Source: Vulcanimicrobiota bacterium (GTDB lineage: Bacteria; Vulcanimicrobiota; Vulcanimicrobiia; Eremiobacterales; Eremiobacteraceae). Taken from it: a stretch of DNA of 64,000 nt. The notes under the pieces were generated by a model, which did no database searches, was not told the origin of the DNA, and saw only the letters and a list, made by a program, of their open reading frames with translations. Both the position numbers and the translations under genes were made by a program. Below, one piece after another: positions 36,100 through 43,011 of this stretch; positions within the stretch are counted from its first letter, which is position 1, and each line of letters starts with the position of its first letter. The stretch lies in assembly GCA_019235715.1 (NCBI GenBank), contig JAFAKE010000051.1, forward strand, positions 1 through 64,000. The letters run 5' to 3'.

Positions 36100-36768
36100 C
36101 TATGAATACGAGACGATCAAGCGATAGGGAACGTTCGCGAAATACTTGACCCACTCGACCTGCGCGACACCGCTCTGCTCGCGGAATGGAATGGGATCGA
36201 GACCGCGCGGCGCGGGACCGATGTACGATCCATCCGGCTTCTTCATATGCGTGCCGATCTTGCTGAACTGCGAACCATGGCAGGGGCACAAGAAGGCTTT
36301 CAGCCCGTCGTCCCATGCGAACTTGCACTGCAAGTGCGGACATACGGAGCTGAACATCGTGAAGCCCATCGTGACGACCGGGAAGTCGACTTGTCCGCCG
36401 CCCGAGAACAGATCGGGCCGTTGCGCGCGGAACTGCTGCTCTTCATCCGGGTTCATGTGGATGCCCCAGACGTAGTAGTCCTGATCGCTGACCAAGTATC
36501 CGTCTTGCAGGTTCTTCTTCGTGAAGTGGATCTTGACGGGTTTGTCGATGCTCGCTTTGAGGGAGTTGAACTCGTCGGGCGTGATGTCGGACCAGCCCTT
36601 GTTCGCATTGAGCAGCTCGGATTTCGGCCACAAGGCGGTGGCGAACGGAATCGCGAGGCCGAGCCCGACGATGCCGCCGAGTGCGACCGTCGCTTGCGCC
36701 ATAAAGCGCAGCCTGCCCATTTCCTCCGGCGCGCCTTCTGGTTCGAAGCTCAGGTTGTCGTGGGCCAC
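36100..36768 (-). CDS. Rieske iron-sulfur protein of the bc complex
   Basis: 222 residues from a GTG with GGAGGT seven bases upstream. One N-terminal membrane helix (about 25-48, ATVALGGIVGLGLAIPFATAL) anchors a Rieske domain with CPHLQC and CPCHGSQF supplying the two Cys and two His ligands of the [2Fe-2S] cluster. It takes electrons from quinol at the Qo site of the cytochrome b encoded 12 nt downstream and passes them to the fused cytochrome c. The first cluster box has Pro and Gln where many Rieske proteins have Thr and Gly. Confidence 0.93.
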   Translation of the reverse strand: MAHDNLSFEPEGAPEEMGRLRFMAQATVALGGIVGLGLAIPFATALWPKSELLNANKGWSDITPDEFNSLKASIDKPVKIHFTKKNLQDGYLVSDQDYYVWGIHMNPDEEQQFRAQRPDLFSGGGQVDFPVVTMGFTMFSSVCPHLQCKFAWDDGLKAFLCPCHGSQFSKIGTHMKKPDGSYIGPAPRGLDPIPFREQSGVAQVEWVKYFANVPYRLIVSYS

Positions 36769-36987
36769 GGGTTGATACCTCCGCTTGCGAGGCAGTCGAA
36801 AGCACCCGCGCGGCAAGCTCCGCTCGAGCCTCGCTCGAGCGCCACATGGTGCTCGCACCCTAGCTTTTGCCCACGCGCGCTCGCGGCCTTCGTCGTCGTC
36901 TGCGAAATCCGCGATTTTAGTCGCGGTGCGCGGGACTGCAAAGGTGGCTTCCCCGCGCTGCGGCAAACGAACGCGCGGACGACTCCT

Positions 36988-37782
36988 GTGGATAAAGAAC
37001 AGATCCAGGAAAAAGCGCGCGCGCAGTTCGGAGCGACGGCGCAACGCTATGCGGACAGCGCGCGCCATGCGGCGGGCGATGACTTGACGCGCCTGCTCGA
37101 GCTGGCGCGCGTGCGCGGCGATGAAGACGTGCTTGACATCGCGACCGGCGCCGGGCACACGGCCCTGGCGTTCGCACCGCACGTCGCGCACGTCACCGCG
37201 AGCGATCTGACGCCGCGCATGCTCGAAGTCGCCGCTGAGCTTGCGGCGGCGCGCGGCGTATCCAACATCAGGTTCGTCCAGACGCAAGCCGAAGCGCTGC
37301 CGTTCTCGCCGGCGAGCTTCGATCTGGTCACCTGCCGCGTCGCGCCGCACCACTTCGCCGATCCCGCCGCGTTCGTGCGCGAGAGCGCGCGCGTGCTGCG
37401 CCCCGGCGGCCATTTCTTGCTCGACGATCAGATGGCGCCCGACGATCCGGAGCTCGACGAGTTCGTCAACAGGTTCGAGCGCTGGCGCGACGGGAGCCAC
37501 GTGCGCGCGTACACGGCACGCGAATGGCAAAGCTGGATAGAGGCGGCGGGGATGCAAGTCGAACTGGTCGAGCCGTTCGTGCGCGACCCGTATGACTTCC
37601 CGGATTGGACCGCGCGCTCGGGCATGCCGGCCGATCAGCGCGACGAACTGGAACGCTGGCTGCTCGCGGCGCCCGCGCGCTGCGCCGAGTATTTCGCGAT
37701 CCGGCGCGACGGCGACCACGTGCGCTCGCTGCGCGCCGACTTCGGCATCATCGTCGCACGCAAACCGGAGGTATCCGGATGA
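36988..37782 (+). CDS. Class I SAM-dependent methyltransferase (UbiE-like)
   Basis: 264 residues from a GTG at 36988. The first motif is VLDIATGAGHTALAFAPH (about 45-62). The acidic ASDLTPRMLEVA and the TCRVAPHHFADP / ARVLRPGGHFLL motifs follow as in ubiquinone/menaquinone C-methyltransferases and related small-molecule enzymes. The substrate is unclear. It is divergent from the Rieske operon and translationally coupled to the next gene (ATGA). The 220-bp intergenic region holds two copies of the palindrome GCTCGAGC and a hairpin CCGCGA-TTTTAG-TCGCGG. Confidence 0.85.
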   Translation: MDKEQIQEKARAQFGATAQRYADSARHAAGDDLTRLLELARVRGDEDVLDIATGAGHTALAFAPHVAHVTASDLTPRMLEVAAELAAARGVSNIRFVQTQAEALPFSPASFDLVTCRVAPHHFADPAAFVRESARVLRPGGHFLLDDQMAPDDPELDEFVNRFERWRDGSHVRAYTAREWQSWIEAAGMQVELVEPFVRDPYDFPDWTARSGMPADQRDELERWLLAAPARCAEYFAIRRDGDHVRSLRADFGIIVARKPEVSG

Positions 37783-38315
37783 TCTTACGGATGACCGCAA
37801 TGCTGCTGGCCGTGACGGCGCTTGCCTCGACGGCGTTTGCCGCGTCGGCGCCGCCTACGCCCTCTGTCGCGCCTGCCTCGCCAAACGCCGCGCAGCTCGC
37901 ACAAGCGCATAAGGCCGATGCGCAGCGCGCGATCGAAGCGGGCAACGCGGCCTATGTCGCCACATGGCGACGCGGCGACGCGCATGCATTCGCACAACTC
38001 TACACGCCGAACGCCGCCTCTATCGCCGATGACGGCACGATCACGCGCGGCCGCACGGCGATCGAAGCAGCGCGCGCGGCCTCGTTCGCACGCGCACGGT
38101 TTATCAGCGGCACGATCAGCACCGAAGACCTCGTGGTGGAAGACGACGTCGCGTACGAGATGGGCAGCTACTCATTCACGCTGCAGCCGGCCGGCAAGAG
38201 CGCGACGACCTACAGCGGCCGTTACTTGACGATCTGGCAGCAGCAGCCGGGCGGCTCGTGGCTCATCAAGACCGACTCCGGCTTGACCGATCGCACATGC
38301 AAGAAGAACGCTTGA
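37779..38315 (+). CDS. Exported SnoaL/DUF4440-like protein
   Basis: 178 residues. The signal peptide (TAMLLAVTALASTAFAASA) is followed by a helix and an NTF2-like fold: RAIEAGNAAYVATWRRGDAHAFAQLYTPNA, ARFISGTISTEDLVVEDDVAYEMGSY and WLIKTDSGLTD. DUF4440 and SnoaL proteins include steroid isomerase-like enzymes and binding proteins. Function is unknown. The gene overlaps the methyltransferase by ATGA and the next gene by one base (TGATG), so all three form an operon. Confidence 0.78.
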   Translation: MILRMTAMLLAVTALASTAFAASAPPTPSVAPASPNAAQLAQAHKADAQRAIEAGNAAYVATWRRGDAHAFAQLYTPNAASIADDGTITRGRTAIEAARAASFARARFISGTISTEDLVVEDDVAYEMGSYSFTLQPAGKSATTYSGRYLTIWQQQPGGSWLIKTDSGLTDRTCKKNA

Positions 38316-38890
38316 TGGATACGTGCGCGAACTGCGGCAGTCCGCTGCCCGAAGGCGCGAACTTCTGCCCGAAATGCGGTGCGATGGTCAGCGCGGCGGC
38401 GCCCGCGCAAAGCCGCAAAGGAATGCCGGGATGGCTTTTGGGCCTCATCATCGCGGTCGCGCTCGTGATCGTCGGCATTCCGTTCCTCGCGATCATCGCG
38501 GCGATCCTTATACCGAACTTCTTACACGCGCGCTCTGAGGCCGAGCTCGCGGCCGACGAGCAGAACCTTAAGAGCATCGCCGTCGCGGTGGAGAGATATG
38601 CCGTCGACCACGACGGCAAGTATCCGGACGATCTGCCGCAGCTCGTCCCGGCGTATATCTCAAAGCTGCCAGCCGTGCCGGGCGGCGACGGCACCGGCGC
38701 ATACGACTACCATCATCCGGCCTCCGTGCAGCCGGACGCGAAGTACGAGATCTGGGATGACGGTTCGATGGATCCGACGACGATGAGCAGGCTGCCGCGC
38801 GGTCCCAACGGACCGCCGTGCGAGCAGCAGTGCAAGTACGTCGTTTATCTCGCCGATGTCGGCATCATCGGGATATCTGGTCAGCGCTAG
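38315..38890 (+). CDS. Zinc-ribbon/pseudopilin chimera
   Basis: 191 residues. Residues 1-24 form a zinc ribbon (CANCGSPLPEGANFCPKCG). A single membrane helix follows (about 38-70), ending in AAILIPNFLHARSEAE. The rest aligns with the post-helix part of type II/IV pseudopilins: NLKSIAVAVERYAVDHDGKYPDDL, then LPAVPGGDGTGAYDY. Compare the pilin gene at 39535, which has VPNYLHARAQSQ and NLRHIATALEEYATDHAGQYP. The prepilin peptidase site (G before FTLLE) is absent and replaced by the zinc ribbon, so it is probably not polymerised. Its stop abuts the convergent GrpB gene. Confidence 0.8.
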   Translation: MDTCANCGSPLPEGANFCPKCGAMVSAAAPAQSRKGMPGWLLGLIIAVALVIVGIPFLAIIAAILIPNFLHARSEAELAADEQNLKSIAVAVERYAVDHDGKYPDDLPQLVPAYISKLPAVPGGDGTGAYDYHHPASVQPDAKYEIWDDGSMDPTTMSRLPRGPNGPPCEQQCKYVVYLADVGIIGISGQR

Positions 38891-39481
38891 TCACGGCGAC
38901 TCGGGGCGTGTGCGTGCGCTCGCGCGCGCGAGAATCGCCTCCACGATTTCGCTCTTCGCATCCGCATAGTTCTGCACGTACTTCCAGTGTCGCTGCGCCA
39001 GCGCGCGCTTTGCGCTCTCGTACCGTTCGCGCTCGTCTGGATTGCGGCGCAGCCAATCACGGAACAGCAGCATGCGTCGCACTTCCGTGCAGCCTCGCGA
39101 GAACACGTGCAGATTGATGTTGCGGCGCGGACCTTTGAGCAGCCGGTGCTCGTGCCAGTCCGGTTCGCGAATGCGTAGGACATAGCCATGGGCTTCGAGC
39201 GGCGCGACGTACGCCTGCTCGTCTGCGGAGTCGCCTACGACGAGAAGCATGTCGATAACGGGTTTCGCTGACAGCCCCGGCACCGACGTGGATCCGACGT
39301 GTTCGAGCATCACGACTTTGTCGCCCAGAATCGAGCGCAGTTCGCCAGACTCTTCGTGGAACCAGGATGGCCACGCTTCGTCGTACATGTCGAGCACGAT
39401 GGGAGCGTCGTGCGGCGCGAGTCGCCCGACGGTCACCGCGCGCAATCGCTCTTCACTGTTGTCTTGCCGATCATCACTCAT
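38891..39481 (-). CDS. GrpB family nucleotidyltransferase-like protein
   Basis: 196 residues. MLEHVGSTSVPGLSAKPVIDMLLVV is the signature of the GrpB/UPF0157 family, which belongs to the polymerase-beta-like nucleotidyltransferase superfamily. Further family positions are HRLLKGPRRNINLHVFS and RRMLLFRDWLRRNPDERERYE. In some genomes the domain is fused to dephospho-CoA kinase. Its substrate is not known. The start is ATG 39481; longer open sequence upstream is out of context. Confidence 0.88.
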   Translation of the reverse strand: MSDDRQDNSEERLRAVTVGRLAPHDAPIVLDMYDEAWPSWFHEESGELRSILGDKVVMLEHVGSTSVPGLSAKPVIDMLLVVGDSADEQAYVAPLEAHGYVLRIREPDWHEHRLLKGPRRNINLHVFSRGCTEVRRMLLFRDWLRRNPDERERYESAKRALAQRHWKYVQNYADAKSEIVEAILARASARTRPESP

Positions 39482-39534
39482 CGGTGTCAGGCGCCTCGGG
39501 GAGGCTCTTGGAGAGCGGAGCGCGCTCTCCCCGT

Positions 39535-39999
39535 TTACTGACCGATCAGCGCTGCGTGGATGCCGGATGACTGGCAGTAGCGAATGCCGGTCGTCGCGCC
39601 GTTGAAGTCGGGCAGCAAGCTGAGCGTCGAGGTGTCGTGTTGGTCGCCGTCGATGATCTTGTACGCATCGACAGCTTGGCAGACGCCGTCGCCCGGTATG
39701 TGGTAGCGGTACGTGCCGCCTGCGGGATCGACCGGAGTGACGGTCATGTACGGATTGCCCGCGCCACCGAAAAGCGCTGGATCGACCGCTCCGTTGGCGG
39801 CCGGGTACTGGCCGGCGTGATCGGTCGCATACTCCTCGAGCGCGGTGGCGATGTGCCGCAGGTTGGTCTCGCACGCCGCCGTCTGCGACTGGGCCCGGGC
39901 GTGCAGGTAATTAGGGACGAGTATGGCGGCGAGGATGGCGATGATCGCGACCACAACCATGAGCTCCAACAACGTGAAGCCGCGCGCAGGTGTACTCAT
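39535..39999 (-). CDS. Type IV pilin/GspG-like pseudopilin
   Basis: 154 residues with AGGAAG five bases before the ATG. The prepilin peptidase recognition sequence PARGFTLLELMVVVAIIAIL lies at residues 4-23; cleavage after Gly leaves the methylated Phe and the Glu5 used in assembly. A globular head follows, with two cysteine-containing regions (TAACETNL and QSSGI-region Cys) that may pair. It is a structural pilin or major pseudopilin. The pilT motor at 25298 could act on such fibres. The assembly machinery is not in this window. Confidence 0.9.
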   Translation of the reverse strand: MSTPARGFTLLELMVVVAIIAILAAILVPNYLHARAQSQTAACETNLRHIATALEEYATDHAGQYPAANGAVDPALFGGAGNPYMTVTPVDPAGGTYRYHIPGDGVCQAVDAYKIIDGDQHDTSTLSLLPDFNGATTGIRYCQSSGIHAALIGQ

Positions 40000-40060
40000 G
40001 GTTCTTCCTTTATATGATGGCGTCGGGGGCAGCGAAATGAACGAGCGATTGGAGAACGCG

Positions 40061-40459
40061 ATGGAAGACGTTAAGAAAAGCGACGAGGAGTGGCGCCGCG
40101 AGCTCACGCCCGAGCAGTTTGAAGTGCTGAGGCACGGCGCCACCGAGCGGCCCTTCTCGGGCGCTCTGCTTCACAACGAGGAGCGCGGAGCTTACGCCTG
40201 CGCCGCCTGCGGCAACGTGCTGTTCGACTCCCACGCTAAATTTGACTCGGGAAGCGGCTGGCCGAGCTTCAGCGAACCGCACAATGTTACGCAGGTCACA
40301 CTGCTCGGCGACGACAGCCACGGCATGCATCGCATCGAGGTGCGCTGCCGGCGCTGCGGATCGCATCTCGGCCACGTCTTCGACGACGGTCCGACGCCGA
40401 CCGGACAGCGCTACTGCATCAACTCGCTGGCGCTCGACTTCACCAAAGGCGCAGGGTGA
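40061..40459 (+). CDS. msrB: Peptide-methionine (R)-S-oxide reductase
   Basis: 132 residues from ATG 40061, which has GGAG six bases upstream; an earlier ATG at 40037 would add eight residues. The family pattern is complete: DEEWRRELTPEQFEVLRHGATERPFSG, zinc-site cysteines in CAACGN and CRRCGSHLGHVFDDGP, the substrate loop SGSGWPSF and the catalytic cysteine in RYCINSLAL. It repairs methionine-R-sulfoxide in proteins using thioredoxin. Confidence 0.95.
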   Translation: MEDVKKSDEEWRRELTPEQFEVLRHGATERPFSGALLHNEERGAYACAACGNVLFDSHAKFDSGSGWPSFSEPHNVTQVTLLGDDSHGMHRIEVRCRRCGSHLGHVFDDGPTPTGQRYCINSLALDFTKGAG

Positions 40460-40500
40460 GCGCGCTCGGCGTGCTGAACGCCTGTGCCGGGATCCGTCAC

Positions 40501-40585
40501 GGAGGGATGGCAGAGCGGTTGAATGCGGCAGCCTTGAAAGCTGTTAGGCCGCGAGGTCTCGTGGGTTCGAATCCCACTCCCTCCT
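40501..40585 (+). tRNA. tRNA-Ser (anticodon UGA)
   Basis: The acceptor stem GGAGGGA pairs with TCCCTCC (40578-40584). The anticodon stem GCAGC/GCTGT holds the loop CTTGAAA, giving anticodon TGA. A long variable arm (TAGGCCGCGAGGTCTC) and the T arm GTGGG-TTCGAAT-CCCAC identify a class II serine tRNA. CCA is not encoded. The base after the acceptor stem (discriminator, 40585) is T, whereas bacterial tRNA-Ser usually has G. The acyP start codon begins at 40587, one base beyond the mature 3' end. Confidence 0.93.
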
Positions 40586-40586
40586 A

Positions 40587-40865
40587 ATGGCGCGCCTTCA
40601 CCTGCGCATCCGCGGACGCGTGCAAGGCGTCTTTTTCCGCGCAAGCGCGGTCGAGCAGGCGCGCGATCTCGGTCTCACGGGCTGGATCCGCAACCGTCAC
40701 GACGGCAGCATCGAGCTCGTCGCCGAGGGCAGCTCCGACGCGATCGCCGTGCTGCGCTCGTGGTGCGCGCACGGGCCGCCCGGCGCGAACGTGCGCGGCG
40801 TCGACGAGCTCAAGGCCATCCCTACGGGTGAGTTCGTAGAATTCCGCGTGCGTTCAGACGCGTGA
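40587..40865 (+). CDS. acyP: Acylphosphatase
   Basis: 92 residues, the normal size. LRIRGRVQGVFFRASAVEQA contains the phosphate-binding loop GRVQGVFFR with the catalytic arginine, and GWIRNRHDGSIELVAEG contains the catalytic asparagine. It hydrolyses acyl phosphates such as acetyl phosphate or carbamoyl phosphate; phosphoketolase at 49905 is a local source of acetyl phosphate. The ATG lies one base after the tRNA-Ser 3' end and has no Shine-Dalgarno, because the sequence before it is the pyrimidine-rich tRNA acceptor strand. Confidence 0.93.
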   Translation: MARLHLRIRGRVQGVFFRASAVEQARDLGLTGWIRNRHDGSIELVAEGSSDAIAVLRSWCAHGPPGANVRGVDELKAIPTGEFVEFRVRSDA

Positions 40866-41454
40866 GATCTTCGCGCGTGTCGATGTCCTCAAACGCATCG
40901 TCGTGCGCGGCATCGACAAAACGCAGACGCTTCTCGTTCGCCGCGGCGATGCGTTTAGCGCCCTGATCGCCGCGCAGCCGGCGCAGCGCGGGAAAATCGC
41001 GCCGCGGGAACAGCACCGGCGCACCCCAGACCGCGCCAGCGCGCAGCGCGACGATCGACGGCACTCGCGCCTTTCCCGCGGCCACGCTCGCATCGATCAG
41101 GCCGTTAAGATCGAGCGACGTCACATTCGGTTGATCGCCCAGCGCGATGATGCAGGCGTCGTCGTCTGCGGCCGAGCGGATTCCAGACGCGAGCGACGTC
41201 GCGATCCCGCGCCGCCAATCGCGGTTGACGATAACGCGGCAGCGGCGCGTGTCGACCTGTGCGATGACGCGCGCCGCGCCGGCGCCGACGACGAGGGTGC
41301 AATGCAGCGCACGCGAGCCGCACGCAGCGTCGATCGCGCGCTGGAGAAGCGGCACGCCGCCTGCGCGCGCTGTGAGTTTGCCGCCGCCGAAGCGCCGCGC
41401 TTCCCCCGCGGCGAGGATGATGCACCCGACGCGCGGTATCAGCGCAACCGCCAC
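40822..41454 (-). CDS. MobA/MocA-like NTP transferase (molybdenum cofactor nucleotidyltransferase)
   Basis: 210 residues from GTG. The N-terminal nucleotide-binding signature GCIILAAGEARRFGGGKLTA is typical. IALGDQPNVTS is the metal-binding aspartate region, and GAPVLFPRRDFPALRRLRGDQGAK is the MocA-type substrate loop. Proteins of this type attach CMP or GMP to molybdopterin for xanthine dehydrogenase-family enzymes. It overlaps YqeC upstream by 16 nt and acyP tail-to-tail by 44 nt. Confidence 0.87.
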   Translation of the reverse strand: MAVALIPRVGCIILAAGEARRFGGGKLTARAGGVPLLQRAIDAACGSRALHCTLVVGAGAARVIAQVDTRRCRVIVNRDWRRGIATSLASGIRSAADDDACIIALGDQPNVTSLDLNGLIDASVAAGKARVPSIVALRAGAVWGAPVLFPRRDFPALRRLRGDQGAKRIAAANEKRLRFVDAAHDDAFEDIDTREDLTRLNARGILRTHP

Positions 41455-42203
41455 CGCTGCGTCTTTCCGATCTGCGTCGCCGCGACGAGCGCGCTCAAGT
41501 CCACCGCGGCAAGCGCATCGCGCAGCTCGGCGACCCTGCGATCGTGCGGTCCATCATCGGCCTTGTTCAGCAGCACCGCAAAGCGCGCCGACTCATCGAC
41601 GTCCGCGCAGCGCGTCTCATACTCCCGCACGATTGCGGCGACGTGCGCAGCGGTCAGCTTTTCGCCTGGGCGCGCTCCCGTCAGCGCGACGATCTGCTCC
41701 GGGCGATGGAGATGCTCGTCGTCGATGGCAGCGTGCAGCGCGTCCAATCCGATCACGACGAGCAGCATCGTCGATGTCGACGCGACGACCGGCTCGTGCT
41801 CCGCAGGCGCCTTGAACGGCTTCATGCGCGCGCCATCCGCTTCGTTCACGACGTAACGCGCGCCGCAGCGGAAGAACAGCTCGTCGGCGATCTCGGGCGA
41901 CACGGCACGCAGGCGGTTTTCACGCACGCCCGATCCGACGGCGATGAGCGCAGAGAGAGCGAGTGCATCGGCGACCACTTCGTGCAGCGAGTGGTCGGGC
42001 AACGGCCGCTCCCATTCGACGAAAGGTACGTCGGCAGGCGGCGCGCCCGCTTTCGTCGTCGTCGTCACGATCGTCGGACCGCTTTGCGAGAGTTCGCGCG
42101 CAAGCGACCACAACGTCGTCGTCTTGCCGCCCCCTCCCACCAACGCGATGTGTTCGCTCGCCGCAAGGTCCAGCGCGGCGCGCCAGCTGCCGCATTCGAT
42201 CAT
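41439..42203 (-). CDS. yqeC: YqeC-like accessory protein for molybdenum/selenium hydroxylases
   Basis: 254 residues. A P-loop-like ALVGGGGKTTTLWSLA lies near residues 19-34. VTTTTKAGAP and the ARYVVNEADGARMKPFKAPAEHEP block are diagnostic of YqeC. VIGLDALHAAIDDEHLHRPEQIV and VLLNKADD complete the GTPase-like pattern. YqeC is found with selenium-dependent molybdenum hydroxylase systems and is thought to act in cofactor maturation. Here it is coupled to a MobA-like nucleotidyltransferase and an inositol monophosphatase-like gene. No hydroxylase, selD or selenocysteine machinery is visible in the window. Confidence 0.88.
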   Translation of the reverse strand: MIECGSWRAALDLAASEHIALVGGGGKTTTLWSLARELSQSGPTIVTTTTKAGAPPADVPFVEWERPLPDHSLHEVVADALALSALIAVGSGVRENRLRAVSPEIADELFFRCGARYVVNEADGARMKPFKAPAEHEPVVASTSTMLLVVIGLDALHAAIDDEHLHRPEQIVALTGARPGEKLTAAHVAAIVREYETRCADVDESARFAVLLNKADDGPHDRRVAELRDALAAVDLSALVAATQIGKTQRWRLR

Positions 42204-42979
42204 TGCGAGCCTTTGAGCACGTCGATCATCTCAGAATGGATCAGTCCGTTGCTCGCGACGATGCGCCGTCCCTCGAGCGCCAACGCGTCACCGCGATAAT
42301 CGCTGACGGTCCCACCCGCTTGCTCGACGATGAGCGCGCCCGCTGCGACATCCCACGCGTGCAGATCGGGCTCCCAGAAACCGTCGAACCTGCCGCCCGC
42401 GACATAGCATAAGTCGAGCGCAGCCGAGCCGTCGCGGCGCAGCGCTCGGGCGCGGCGCATGAAGGCGTCGAACTCGGCCAGATTCGGAACAGCGTTGTCG
42501 TCGTGCGGCGGAAATCCCGTGACCAGCAGCGCGTCGCGCAATTGCGCGGTTTTGGATACGCGCATCGCGCCGCCGTTGCAGCGCGCCGGCTCGCCGCGTT
42601 GCGCGACGAACAGCTCGTCGCGCATAGGATCGTAGACGACGCCGACGACCACCTCGCCGTCCGACTCAAACGCGATCGAAACACAAAAGCACGGATAGCC
42701 GTGCGCGAAGTTTGTCGTGCCGTCGAGCGGATCGATGATCCAGCGCGCGCTGCCGGAACCGCGCTGCCCCTCTTCTTCTCCGAGCACCGCGTCGTGCGGA
42801 AAGCGCTGCGCGATCGTCGCGCGGATGAGGTCCTCGGATGCAGTGTCCGCATCGGTGACGAGATTGGAGCGCAAACCTTTTGAGCGGATGTCAAGACGGT
42901 GTCCGAACCGCGTTCGGAGCAGGCCACCTGCTGCACGCGCGGCGTGCTCGGCGAGCGTAAGCCGTTCGGTCCACGCCAT
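42200..42979 (-). CDS. Inositol monophosphatase family protein
   Basis: 259 residues from ATG 42979 (a TTG at 43003 is a less likely start). The Li+/Mg2+-dependent phosphatase motifs are all present: GEEEGQ (metal Glu), WIIDPLDGTTNFAHG and HAWDVAAGALIVEQAGG. Substrates in the family include inositol-1-phosphate, fructose-1,6-bisphosphate, histidinol phosphate and PAP. Context does not discriminate among them. The stop overlaps the yqeC start (ATGA), so the phosphatase is co-translated with the cofactor genes. Confidence 0.9.
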   Translation of the reverse strand: MAWTERLTLAEHAARAAGGLLRTRFGHRLDIRSKGLRSNLVTDADTASEDLIRATIAQRFPHDAVLGEEEGQRGSGSARWIIDPLDGTTNFAHGYPCFCVSIAFESDGEVVVGVVYDPMRDELFVAQRGEPARCNGGAMRVSKTAQLRDALLVTGFPPHDDNAVPNLAEFDAFMRRARALRRDGSAALDLCYVAGGRFDGFWEPDLHAWDVAAGALIVEQAGGTVSDYRGDALALEGRRIVASNGLIHSEMIDVLKGSQ

Positions 42980-43011
42980 CTGACCCCGTTCGCGCGCAGA
43001 CAAGATTCATC

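Noticed and set aside
34651..36105. Plus-strand open frame of about 484 codons opposite cytochrome b
   Set aside because: Composition dominated by Arg, Asp and His; mirror of a clearly real membrane protein gene.
36100..37800. 566-residue extended Rieske protein
   Set aside because: The upstream part is antisense to the methyltransferase gene; GTG 36768 with GGAGGT is the clear start.
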